Part shown: one piece after another, positions 24,004 through 36,129 of the stretch
How the letters are laid out: every line of letters begins with the position of its first letter
Numbering within the stretch: position 1 is the first letter of the stretch
Source of the DNA: Anthopleura xanthogrammica
Taxonomy: Eukaryota; Cnidaria; Anthozoa; Actiniaria; Actiniidae
Direction: 5' to 3'
Assembly: GCA_964019055.1 (NCBI GenBank)
Contig: OZ025216.1
Coordinates: forward strand, 10,681,914 to 10,745,913
Length of the DNA: 64,000 nucleotides
Position numbers and translations under genes: made by a program
The notes under the pieces: generated by a model
Seen by the model: the letters and a program-made list of their open reading frames with translations, nothing else
The model's database searches: none
What the model was told of the DNA's origin: nothing

Positions 24004-27000
24004 TTTTTCAGGTTTTTCCATGGTTTCTCTCTTCTCGTTATCCATATTTTCTGCAGCATCCATCTGAGCGACGTAGTACGGTTCTCCGTTGACCATTGAC
24101 TTGCCGCATCCAAGAACCTGCGCGTCTTTGGATATCAACTGTACATCGAAAACGTAAGTGGAATAAAATGTAATTTTGCTTAAAATAATCTTCGTTTTTG
24201 CGAGAGTCGCGCTTAATAGCGCACTTAATAGCCAGTTGCTAACAAACCAAAGGCCTCCTCGTTCCATGAAAAAAGTGGCATTTATTAGTTAATTTTTGTG
24301 GAGGAGAACACGATGGAAAACGTTTGAAGCACGGGAGAAAACCAACAAGCAACTCTTCTCGCGTATCATAGTGGGTCCAGGAACTAACGATCCTAGGTGT
24401 GAGAGATGGCCCCTGCGCTTCATATTTGCCCTAACGAAAATATTAACCTCACTAGTTTGTATCAACTTTTCATCTCTCTTATTCTTGTTGGTGGTATTTC
24501 AAATGGCCACCATTTTGGTTTCATTTTGTAATGTCAGCCAACATGATGACCATGATAATGGATGCAAGCAATCAATATCAAATCCCCCTCAGTTATTTTG
24601 TGTCTAACCTGTTTAAAATGCTTGATTACTTTTCCTTTCTTCAGTTCTCCTTTTTCCCAATCGAAATCCTTCTCCTCGTCATGCCAAGCCTTCACTGCAG
24701 CTGTAAACGTCTTGTAGAAACTCCCAACAGCGATTAGCTCTCCTCCCATGCCTCGTTGAGCCCACGGTGAATGACCGTACGTCTTGCTGTCTGCCCATTG
24801 CTGCGCATGTGCAGCAAGATCCTGGTCGAGGACGAGGGGTCTAGCGTTATGGTTGCGTCGGTAGCTATTTATAGCATCAAGGCACTCTCTTTGACATGAT
24901 TGGTCACATCCTGAAGGGTAAGTACGAATGTAATATGATTGGTTTAATTTTTGTTTGCATAACGTTACGTCATTGCAGTCATGTTGGTGGCATTGTTAAT
25001 ACCATCATCATGGCTGCCATGTCTTTGTCATTTCATTTTATAACGTGACCGAGCTATGGAGGGTATGGAACTACACTCAAAGCTGCTCTATAGAGAATTT
25101 GCACCATCACGTGATGACATTATGATTTACATGAGAAAGAATTCAGTTTCCTGGGGGGGGGGGGGGAGACTCCATTGTTCCTGCTTCCTGTCATGCGGCT
25201 GCCATCACGTGATGGTGCAAAGCCTCTATTAACTAAGTTATATGAAGTGTGCCCCAGAGCTTGTAAGACAAATAGTCGACATCAAAATTTCCCAGAGCTT
25301 CTTCGAACAAAAATTACTTCAACACATTCTTTACCTCCAGTGGACACAAAATTTATGGTCCCTAAAAAATATTCACGTATTAAGTTTTAGCCTGAAGTAC
25401 GGGTGCACTTTATTTCACGGGTGCACTTTATTTGGAGCCTCGCTCTGTTGTGCTGTCCCTCATCTTTTAGATTTTTGTTTTATGATTATTATATATGTTC
25501 CTTGTATTATTGTCTTTATTTATATTTTTTATTTATATTTTGCTATTTGGATTTTATATATTTATTATAAGGTGGAAGTTGTGTAAATAAATAAATAAAT
25601 AAGTTTCTTGATTATGTCGGACACAAATAGGTTTCTAACAATAAAACATTCTTTACCTTTTTCATCTGGTACTCTCGTCGAGATTTTCGATTTATCATTG
25701 GCAAGATCGTCACCTTGTTCAGCAGGCATAACAGGATCAAACCTGTTCATCAACATCTGAATCTTTTCATCCTCAGTATCCTTGACTTCCATGTCTTTAA
25801 GATCATCCTTCGAATATCCTGCTTTGGTTTCCGTGTCATCTAAAAACTTTCCCATAGCACTTGATTCGGTTTCCGTATTCTGTTCCAATCCAGGCTTCTC
25901 AAATTTTTCTTCCGTTCCTACATAGCTATTGGTCGATTGCTCTGGGTTTTTATTGGAGAAACGTATAGTTGGTGCTTCGTCATATAAATTTACCTCCGAA
26001 GCAGCGGTTTCGTCTAAGTTGCCTGCTTTGATATAATATTCATTATTATTATTAGATGTTTTATACTCTGGACTATCACTCATGACTCTTTCTTCAAGTG
26101 ACATTCCATGGAGCCTGGTACTTGGAGCCTCGTTAATATTCCCTTCATCACGATTCTTCGGCTTTGACGATTGTTTTGGATCATCATTGACAGGCGACGT
26201 TTGCGCATGCGCGACGTTTTGAGGTTTCTCATCTGATCCTACCTGTACATGCGCAGTTGATTGGGATTTGCTGTTGGACGAGGGATTGTTCTGAGCGTAA
26301 GCCTTGCTTGGCTGACCTGATTGGGAGTTGGACTGCGCATGCGCATATGTTTGCTGCTGTGGTGATGCTGCAGCGGATGCCACTGCATATCCGGTTTGCT
26401 GACCCCCGGAGGACTGGGTCTGTACATATGTACTTCCTCCTGACGCAGAGGCTGTACTTTGTGGTTCAGAGGGTTTACCAACTTGAGCATGCGCATAATT
26501 TGGTTGTTGTCCGGGATAGTTTCCCGCTTGTGCATTGGCAGCGCCGTTTCCTTGTCCAGTTTGAGCATTTGCATAACTTTGAGGTTGCTGGCCAGAGGTA
26601 TTTCCTGATTGCGCCTTTGCAGCCTTCTCTGACTGGTCATGTTGGGTTTCATCTGACGTTTTCTTTTTCTTTTTTGGAATCTTTTTTCTCTCTTTAAACG
26701 TAAATTATTGAAGAAAAAAAATTATATGAAGGAATGTACAAAACTTAGCGTCATTACTCTATGAAAACAACAATGAAATCCATTTGTTCCCCCAATAAAA
26801 GCTTTCCTTATACAATAGAACATTCCAGACGACCTATTTTTTCTATGAGAAGACGATTCTGCTTTGGTAGGATTATATCCAGTAATCTAAAGAAATGTTC
26901 TTCAAGGGAATATTATGTGGTCTAAAATTGGAAACCATTACACTGTAGCTGAAAAAGTATGTTAATCAAACTATAGGTAGTTCTGTGTCTTTCTGCAGGT

Positions 27001-30000
27001 AATATTTATAAGTAGTGTTAAGCTTATAGCTAATTGTTGATGTCTCGGATATATTTGTACTTACTGCAGAAGTTGCAGGTACTCCTGCAGAATCTCCTCA
27101 TTTCTTTCTCCTTCTTCTGGCAGTACCCCTGGGCCTTCCATTTTGGACAGCTGAATTCATAGTTGGTCGAGTCTTGACAAGCTTTAGAACAGAATCGAAA
27201 TTGTAAATATTCATTACCTGTTATTACTACCACTCCACTCCAGTCCCATACCCCATGGACCTCATCTTAGAATTGTGTCTAGTTAGCTCATTCGATAGCT
27301 CACTTAATTTGAGCACCCGGTACCGGGAAACGCTAAAGGGACTTTGAGAACGTACATTCCCCATGGTTCCTAAGAAATAGTATGCTATCTAAGAATTGCG
27401 TCCGGACGCTCTCGATAGCTCAATGAAAGTGAGTGCCTAATGCAGACAATTGCTAAAGGGACTTCTTTGAGAACGTTTAACCAAACTTTACGCAGTCCAA
27501 CAAAATTTAACTACACTTATTGAATGTTTAGAAGTGAATAGACCTACCATGCTCTTCGTAGGCAAATTTGATCCCGGCGTTTGCTTTCTCAGACTGAATC
27601 ACGATGCTCGGTAAAGCTGAGGATTATAAAGCGATACAAAAATTTCTCATACAAAATAATTGCTCTACTATAGCTCAATTTGAGGGACTATAGTCAAACA
27701 ATTGTGCTGATGCAAAGTGCCTTTATGTTTTCCAAGCCATGTTGTAATTTCTGGTCGTAATTTTAAAAGATATTCTCTTACCGCAATATCCACAAGTTGA
27801 CTTGCAGTGACGCTTCATAAATCCAGCGTAAAGTACACTTCCACAATAACCTCTTTTCTGCCAAAGTGAACATCTCTCACCGTCATCTTTACAACCTTAA
27901 ATTGAGCATAAATAAAAAAAAGAAAAGTTGTCGACGCTACGTTTAATTCTGTAGCCTCAGAAATATCTAACATTCCCTTGGTTCGTGGTTCTGCTGTAAG
28001 AGGCCGTTTACGTCAGAAGGTAGGGTGTCCCTAATGCTAGAGATTAGAGATAAGTCTTGTCTTCCCTTAGACTAAACGGCATCTTGCAGCTGAGACACGA
28101 AGCCGCTCAGCTTCACTGACTGCTGGAAGTGCAAAAATCAGAGTCAGAAATCCGTAGAATCAGGCACCCAAGCCACGAGATTGTTATAAGGAACGAGACA
28201 CTAATCAATTGAGCCCACTTAACATGAATTACGTGTTAGCATTACACTTACTTGATCCTGGATGGGTAACTTCCACTATAGGGTTTTCATTGATATCCTG
28301 TACATGCGGTGCTTTAGCTGAATGAGATTCATCAACCACATCTGTTGCAGACCCAGAGGGTGTTAAATGCTCGTCCTTGAGCTGTTTTTGGAGTGCTGGT
28401 GTTGCATGGAGGCGTACTTGTTGGTCAGACATGAAATGTTGCCCTGCATTGTGTTGGACAACTAGTGGTGTCTTAATGCTGTGATCATCAGACACATGCA
28501 ACAGATGACCGCCTTGTATTCCTTGAGGTGTACTTGCAGTCTGTGTAAAGGTGTGCCCATTTTGCTCATTAGTAGCATCAGCCCTTTGCCCTCCACTCAG
28601 ATGGTGGATGCCTGATGTTGTTGCACTAGCAGCTAGCATATTTAATAATGGCCGGTGCTCTTGCACTGATGAAAGTGCTCCCATGCCACCGTGGTGAGCT
28701 GTTGGTAGCTCAGGTTTGTCCACCTTTATATCTGGGATTTGATTTTGATGGTTTTCAGAAACATGCTTCAAAGCTTCTTCAACTCCAGTGACAGAATTAC
28801 CTTCAGGAACATCTACTGCTATAGGTTGATGACTTGCAGCTTTTTCAGTGCTCCCTTGAGGAGGGGTTTCTTGTGAAGATTCAACATTCTTATCAGCAAC
28901 TGGCACCACACCTTGGGACGTCCCCGAGGGATGCTTAGATGATAAAGATATGTGGTTAATTTTTAATGTCGAGTTTGAAGCATCTAATCCCAATGCATGG
29001 TTGATATTCGAAATTAACCTTGTGAAAGGCAACAAAAGTTTGGCCTTCATTTGTTTTGAATGTTCAGCCTGACTTTCACTGTTTGTTGAATGTTGTTGGT
29101 ATTGTATGGGTCTCTCTCCAGTGGCAGCACCACTATGAGAATTCAAAGGATTCTGTGCTTCCATTGCAGGATCATTATGTGCTCCTTTTAGAAGATCCGT
29201 GGATGGTTTATCAAAAATGGATATGCCTTCTTTGCCCTCTTTGTTTGCTTGTGGCGCATCCTTGAATGTTTCTGGTTCTGTTAAGAAAATCTTCTGTTGA
29301 TGATGGTTTTGAGGTGGCTCTTTCGAGCTCATTTCTTTACCATTAATTGGGTCTATTGAGCCACTCGGTGGTTCTTCGGTTTCTGATGAGCCACTCGGTG
29401 GCTTTTGGTTATCAGATGAGCCACTTGGGTCTATTGAACCACTCGATGGTTCTTCGTTTTCCGATGAGCCACTCGGTGGCTTTTCATTTTCCGATGAGCC
29501 ACTCGGTGGCTTTTCATTTTCAGATGAGCCACTCGGTGGCTTTTCGTTTTCCGATGAACCACTCGGTGGCTTTTCATTTTCAGATGAGCCACTCGGTTGC
29601 TTTTCGTTTTCCGATGAGCCACTTAGTGGCTTTTCGTTTTCCGATGGGCTACTCGGTTGTTTTTCATTACCCGACGAGCCACTTGGGTCTATGGAGCCAC
29701 TCTGTTGCTTTTCATTCCCTAATGAGCCACTCGGTTGTTTTTCGTTACCCGACGAGCCACTTGGGTCTATGGAGCCACTCGGTTGATTTTCATTTTCCGA
29801 TGAGCCACTCGATTGTTTTTCGTTACCCGACGAGCCACTTGGGTCTATGGAGCCACTCGATTGATTTTCATTTTCCGATGAGCCACTCGGTGGCTTTTGG
29901 TTATCAGATGAGCCACTTGGGTCTATTGAGCCACTAGGTTGCTCTGAGTTTTCTGATGAGCCACTCGGTGGCTTTTCGTTTTCCGATGAGCCACTCGGTT

Positions 30001-33000
30001 GCTTTTCGTTTTCCGTTGAGCCACTTGGTGGCTTTTCGTTTTCCGAAGAGCCGCTTGGTTGCTTTTCGTTTTCCGATGAGCCGGTTTGAGGCTTTCCGTT
30101 ACCTGGTAATCCATTTGGTAGATTTCCAGTTCCTGTTGAGCCAGTTTGATCTATTGAGCCACTCGGCGGTTTTTCGTTTCCTTTCGAACCACCGCTTTGA
30201 TTTTCGTTACTTGTTGGACCGCTCGGTTGCTTTTCGTTTCCCGAAGAGCCACTCGCTTGCTTTTCGTTACCCGACGAGCCACTTGGGTCCATGGAGCCAC
30301 TCGGTTGATTCTCATTTTCCGATGAGCCACTCGGTGGCTTTTGGTTATCGGATGAGCCACTTGGGTCTATTGAGCCACTCGATTGATTCTCATTTTCCGA
30401 TGGGCCACTCGCTGGCTTTTGGTTATCGGATGAGCCACTTGGGTCTATTGAGCCACTAGGTTGATTTTTATTTTCAGCTGAGCCACTCGGTTGCTTTTCG
30501 TTTTCCGATGAGCCATTTGGTGGCCTTTCGTTTTCCGATGAGCCATTTGGTGGCTTTTCGTTTTCCGACGAGCCGCTCGGTTGCTTTTCGTTTTCTGATG
30601 AGCCAGTCTGAGGCTTTCCGTTACCTGGTAATCCATTTGGTAGATTTCCAGTTCCTGTTGAGCCAGTTGGATCTATTGAGCCACTCGGCGGTTTTTCGTT
30701 TCCTGTTGAACCACCGCTTTGATTTTCGTTACTTGTTGGACCGCTCGGTTGCTTTTCGTTTTCTTTGCTCCCTTGTGTATTTTCATTCTCTTCTGGACCG
30801 TTTGGCTCGGTTTCAATTTTCAGTTGATTGTTAGGCTTTTCCTTTGCTTGAGGTTCTTTTTGTTGTTCTTTTTCCCCTGAAGAGCCAGAAGAGCCTTCTT
30901 GAGAGGATTCTGCGGGTTGCTCCTCGTTTTCTGAAGTTTCTTCTGGTCTTTGTTGCTCCTTTTTCCCCTCCGCGGACCCTGATGGCTGCCCTTCATTCTC
31001 TGATGACCCTTCTGTTTCTTTTCCAGGTGCACCGGGAGGTTTTCCATTTTCTACTGGTACATTTGGCAGTTTTTCGCTTTCTCCGGAACCATCCGGTCGC
31101 TCTCCACTAGAGGTGGAACCTTCCGGCTTTTCACTTTCCTTATTTTCATCGGGTTTTTCTTTGTTCTCTTTCGATTCTGACTGCTTCTGTTTGTTCAACC
31201 CTGCCTCTTTCAGCAATGTAATCAAGGAAGGTCTTTTCAAAAGCTCGGGATCAAACTTATTTCCCTCATTTCCAGGGTTTTGGTTATCTGGTTTATGAAT
31301 TTGCCCGTTATTTTTATCGGCTGAAGGAGGGGCGTTTTGTGGAGTGGAATTTGGAACATGTGAAGGTGAACCTCCTCCATTCATGGGTTTACCACTATCA
31401 GAATTTTGTGGCCCTCCCATGACTATCGTAGTGTCTGTTTGATAAACAAAAGGTCCTTTGACCGTATATACACCAGAGGACTTATAGGGTCCTTTGACTG
31501 GCTTTCCGTCGACAGTAACAGTGGCACCATTCGACGAACCATCTTGTGGCATACCGTTCTGGGGTTGGTTTTGAGGCATATTGGGTGACCCACCCTGGGG
31601 ACCAATAACTCCTCCTTGGCCTTGCTGCGGCAGAGAATTCTGTGGCAAGTTTGTTATACCCCCAGCATTATTTTTTGGTCCCTTGGAGTCACTTTTACTC
31701 TCTTTGCCCTCTATTTCATCTGTAGGTTCTTCCGGTAATGAGGGCGTCAGTGGTGCATTATCTATTTCAGGCTTTTTCTCTGACGACTTGTCATTTTTGT
31801 CAGACAAGGTGAGTCCACTTTGTTGTGCTTCACTATCTGTAATCACGCTCATCGACGAAGGCAAACTTACTCCCTTTAATATTTTCTGGGGTTGTGCTGG
31901 TTTAGGAGCATTACCAAATGGTTGTTCTGGTTTAACATTTAAGATTCCAGCCGCCTGTGGCATAGATGGCATTGGTCCCTGGACTTGACTTTGCTGTGGG
32001 TAATCATACCCCTGATTATAGGTTTGCTCTTGAACGGACTGAATTGGTTCTTGCTGCTGACTAAAACCATAACCTTGGTTGATGCCCTGAGGTAACCCAA
32101 CAACTTGCATTGGGTTATACTGATATGGCTGACTATAACCATAAGGATAACTAGGATAACCAGCTTGGGGTTGCACAACTGGAGATTTTTGTGGTTGGGT
32201 GTAACCATATGCTTGTCTGGTTTGGTAATAAGGTTGACCAGGACTAGGATTACTATGGTACTGATTGCTATTTTGCTCAACAAACGTAGGCCTGTTTAGT
32301 CCAGGTTCTTCATTAAAAAATCCTGGGTGATCGCTCTCTTCAGGGTTTGCCATTGAAGTTGAGGGGTTGTCGCTAATCATATCAGGGAGTTGACTAGCCA
32401 GTGTCATTTCGCTGTCCGGACGCTCGGTGAGCTCCTTGGGCAAAGCCAACAGATCTTTGTGGTCTTGTGGCTTTCTCTCTGTATTCTTGAAGCTAGATTT
32501 AACAGACTCTACTGAAGTCTCCTTTTTTGGCATTTTTATTGGTTGTAAAACAGGTTCTTTTCCTTTGTCAGAATATGCCGACTCAACCGAGCCATCTTTG
32601 TCTTCAAAGACATCTACAACAGACTGTAGACTGTTTTTCTTCCTTTGTAAAAATCTTTCCGAGTCCTGTTTAGGTTCTTCGCTTGTGTATTTCTTACGGT
32701 AATCGTAGAACCCCCCGGGACCGGTGTTCATGGCATGTGTGATAGGATCATCGTAGGTAGGGGAAACGGGAGGTAAGGATGGTCCACCGAACCAATCACC
32801 TTCTGGGTGCAAACGAATTGGTGGTATAAAGCCATTAAAGCTGTTACCATGATTTAAAGGCATTTTATTGGCTGGTGGGACATTCAAAGAATTTTTGTCG
32901 TAGTTATCTGGGTATGTCTCTTGGTGATGATCATTAGCGGTGTACTGATATCCATGTAACTCGCCACCATCTTGAAACTCATCACTAGAGCTGAAACTAC

Positions 33001-35272
33001 TGTCTTCGCCATGTAGTGAATCACCAGAATCATCTTGGTAGGGTTGATTGGATGAATCACCTTCTCCATTAGATTGAGCTTTCACTTTCGTTTCATTTCC
33101 TTTCTTGCTTTTTAAGTGTTCATCCCAAAGTGCAGTCACCTTTTCATGTATGTCCTTTACTATATCTTTGTGTTTCCCCTCTGGAAACGATAGTGGTGCT
33201 CCTACCATTGTGATTCTTGCTGGCCGTGCTCCTGGCTCGTCCTCCATCTTCCCATTCATTGGATCCTCTGGTTTTCCTTGTTCTTTTGCACTGTACCCAT
33301 TCTTTAGTTCCCTCCCGGGCGTGCCCTGGAATTCCTTATTCTTATTAAGCGCCTTCAGTCTTGTGTTGATAAACTTGGAAACCTTTGAAAGTTCATTTTC
33401 CATTTCGGGACTCAAATTCGCATCACTAGCAATCCTTAAAATCTTGTTGTTTGAGGGTTCTTGCCCATCATTTGCAGTTCCATTATCAGTCAACTTTCCC
33501 ATTATAATCCCTGCCATTTCTTTACCGCCATCTTGGGACGTTTCTGGTTGACTCTCATGCCTTTTCCCAGCTGATAGGTTGTTTTTAACTTGCTTAGGCT
33601 TCGATGAAGCTGATTTGGCAGCAGTATTCTTGTCAGAAATATTCAACTCCTCATGGATTACTGTAGTAGGTGATGATTCAGTCAACTTAGTTTGGCCAGC
33701 ATCTACCGTCACTGGTAACTTCCCCATGGGAATCTGCTGCTGCTGCTGAGAGTTCATTTTTACCTTCGGATTATTCTGGACTCTCAAAGCTTCTTTTTGA
33801 AATTTTCTCCCATTATTAAATGGCAGTTGTTTTATTCCTTTATTCCACTTCAAGGGCCCTGCAACCGGTTTAATCTGCTTCGTCCCTGATTCCCTGTTAT
33901 CGTAAATATTCTCACCAGTTATCCCATCATAAAGTTCTTGGGAAGGGCCTCCTAGCCGAACATTTGGAACATCATCAAGTCCTTCAAACTCGTGGCTCAG
34001 CTGAGAAACCTCTTTATTCTCCTCGGCAAGAACACTACTAAGAGAATCACGAACATACTGCTTGATATTGTTGGCATCGTTGAGAACGTTTGATTCACTT
34101 TCAACGGAATTATTGTCCTCTTCTGCAGGAAGAAAAGACGTTTTGACTCGAACGTTTGGGTTGCCTGTGTTGGGCTTTGTAGAATTGGTTGCATTCCAGT
34201 AAAGTGGCTCGCCTACCGCCTTTATTTTCGTTATTTCAAACCAATGAATATCCGCCTGCAATAGAAGTGATCTTATTCAATTTCAGAACGATCTGGGAAA
34301 TGACAGTAAAAATCTCACATATTGCGGGCTATGACTGTAATAAAAGGCATGAGTCCCCTTCATAGTTCCCTGCACTTGCATCCCTGCATCTTGAAAGGTA
34401 GCCGTTCATTTGCATAGAAGCGAGACATAAGGTAACCTTGCAAGGGTAGAGACATTGAATAATTATCGAAGGTGTTAAAAAGTTCTTTACCACTGCATGA
34501 CTAACCACATGTCTCGCTTCGATGCAAGGGGGCACGACTACCTTTCAAGATGGCGCAGAGGAATGTAAAGGGGACTATTATGTGCTCGTTCACTCACCCG
34601 TTTAGGAGGTCCAACGTTCTCGCTTCCATCAGTGCCATTCGGACTGATAACCCCATCAGCATCCATCCAAACAACATAGTACCGAGAACCATATAACTTT
34701 CCTCTCCCACATCCCGCTTTATGAGCCTTCTTCCAAACCACTTGCGTAAAATCATGCAAGGTATTCCCATTTTTCGATTTCCCAGCTATAAAATCAAAGT
34801 CTTTTTCTTTGTCGTGCCAATGTTTGATAACTGACATAAAAGTAGGGAGCTCGTCCTTGACATCCCATTCGATTAACTGGCCGTATTTTCCACGGGCGTC
34901 CATGTCGTAACCAAATTTACCACCCTCGGCCCATTTTTGGGCCCTTTCAGCCAGGTCTTGAGAGAACTCGAGTTTAGGCGCATCGTGATTTGCTCTGTAC
35001 TCGTTTAGTACTTTGATGCATTCTCTTTGGCAAGCTTTGTCGCAACCTGCGAAGTACAGATATACTATATAAGCGAAAGACTCCAACTTTGAGCGTATAT
35101 AGACAACATCCAAATATTGATGTCACCTTCTTGGGAAAAAGAAAATGCGTGAAAAGATCTGGAACTGTATCCAGAATTAATGTAATTATGTTGTATACCT
35201 TTTGATAGTCTATTCGATGGTGCTGGGACGGCTTTCCCTGAATATAAAAATAACAATATAAATAACAATGAT

Positions 35273-35310
<38 letters not shown>

Positions 35311-36129
35311 GAGCACAACAAGAGCAGTAGCAGCAGCAGCAGCGTCACTGTGATCACTGAATACCTCTATCACTACCACTACCATCACCGTACCACCACA
35401 ACAACAGTACCAAAACAGAAGCAACATTAACCACACTATGATCACTACCATCACCTCCACCGGCACTTCTTCCTCCACCGGCACCTCGCTGGAGTCAGAC
35501 ATGACAGCAATACTTGTCTCAAAATAGAGCGAATTCTATATGATTCAAAAGTATACGGTTCCTATCTTACAACCTGTGCACGATAACACTGAAATGGTTT
35601 CCCATTAGTATCTGTACGCGAGTCTCGGCCAATCACACCGCGGAATACTGACTCAGCCAAAAAACATGGCCGGTACAGCTATACAAAAGTATTGTTTCAT
35701 TTTTTTCCCCACTCTACTCGAATTCTTAATTAAGTACCCTAATTATCTCTCTTCAAAGCTATAGAAGTTATTCAGTTAATATTTTGATCTTAGGTGCCAT
35801 GAATCAAAACCCAGATAAAGAATAAAAAAAGAATCGAATTGCAAATTCAAAACCGGTAATCAAATGTCTTACCATCAAATGACAAATGAGAAAAAAAGTG
35901 AAATATAAATATAGTATAGTAAAGAAAGTTCCAAGTATTTAATAATAATATTAAAAAGAGGTTTACACTCTTTCTTTAAAAATACATTTAATTTAAAAAT
36001 ATCAAAATGTCTACAAAAGACGAAAATATAACGAGCAATTCAATCTTTTTTATTTTTCTTACCTGTTGCAGTCGTTATCCACAGCACTAGAGATAGAATT
36101 TGTAAAATTATTGCACTCGAAATCATCAT
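24004..36129 (-). CDS. Giant secreted CAP - repetitive linker - ShKT - ShKT - CAP protein
   Basis: Nine exons on the minus strand join in phase: 36063-36129, 34598-35046, 28252-34255, 27782-27895, 27548-27616, 27065-27181, 25657-26691, 24609-24910 and 24004-24138, giving 2764 codons; the final exon is not identified (without splicing the frame stops at 23989). Order: signal peptide (MMISSAIILQILSLVLW); CAP1 (~23-172); a 2001-codon linker exon (~173-2173); ShKT1 (ending CKSTCGYC); a 23-aa spacer exon; ShKT2 (ending CRSTCNFC); a Gln/Asn/Ala-rich linker (~2274-2618); CAP2 (~2619-2764). CAP1 has lost three of the four usual CAP residues, while CAP2 keeps both His and the first Glu (YGHSPW, GGELIAVG, IKHF) but has a disrupted TQVVW strand. 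The linker is Ser/Glu/Gly/Pro/Asn-rich with a Tyr/Gln/Pro segment. Separate genes cannot be excluded, but every splice phase fits one transcript. Confidence 0.8.
29340..30745 (-). repeat. Coding minisatellite: 11-aa repeats in the giant protein's linker
   Basis: About 1.4 kb of 33-bp-type units encode roughly forty variants of PPSGSSENEK and QPSGSIDPSGSSGNEK at about residues 1344-1810. Two larger blocks, each containing NGLPGNGKPQTGSSENE, show that multi-unit segments were duplicated together. The repeated Ser-Ser-Glu gives a dense series of S-x-E sites. Confidence 0.93.
34350..34578. repeat. Foldback (MITE-like) element, relative of the one at 6480-6781
   Basis: Lies in the intron between the CAP1 exon and the giant linker exon. 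Arms share gtccccttcatagttccctg and cgctacctttcaagatggc-type sequence with the 6480-6781 element; its right end is 20 bp from the CAP1 exon donor at 34597. Confidence 0.8.
35275..35345. repeat. (CAA)n and (CAG)n microsatellite in intron 1 of the giant gene
   Basis: About 70 bp of caa then cag units. The reverse frame gives Leu/Cys runs that are not coding. Confidence 0.9.

Noticed and set aside
29347..30834. Plus-strand His/Phe/Ser-rich repeat frames and alternate minus frames
   Set aside because: They are shadows of the 33-bp coding repeat of the giant protein, open because the unit is a multiple of three.
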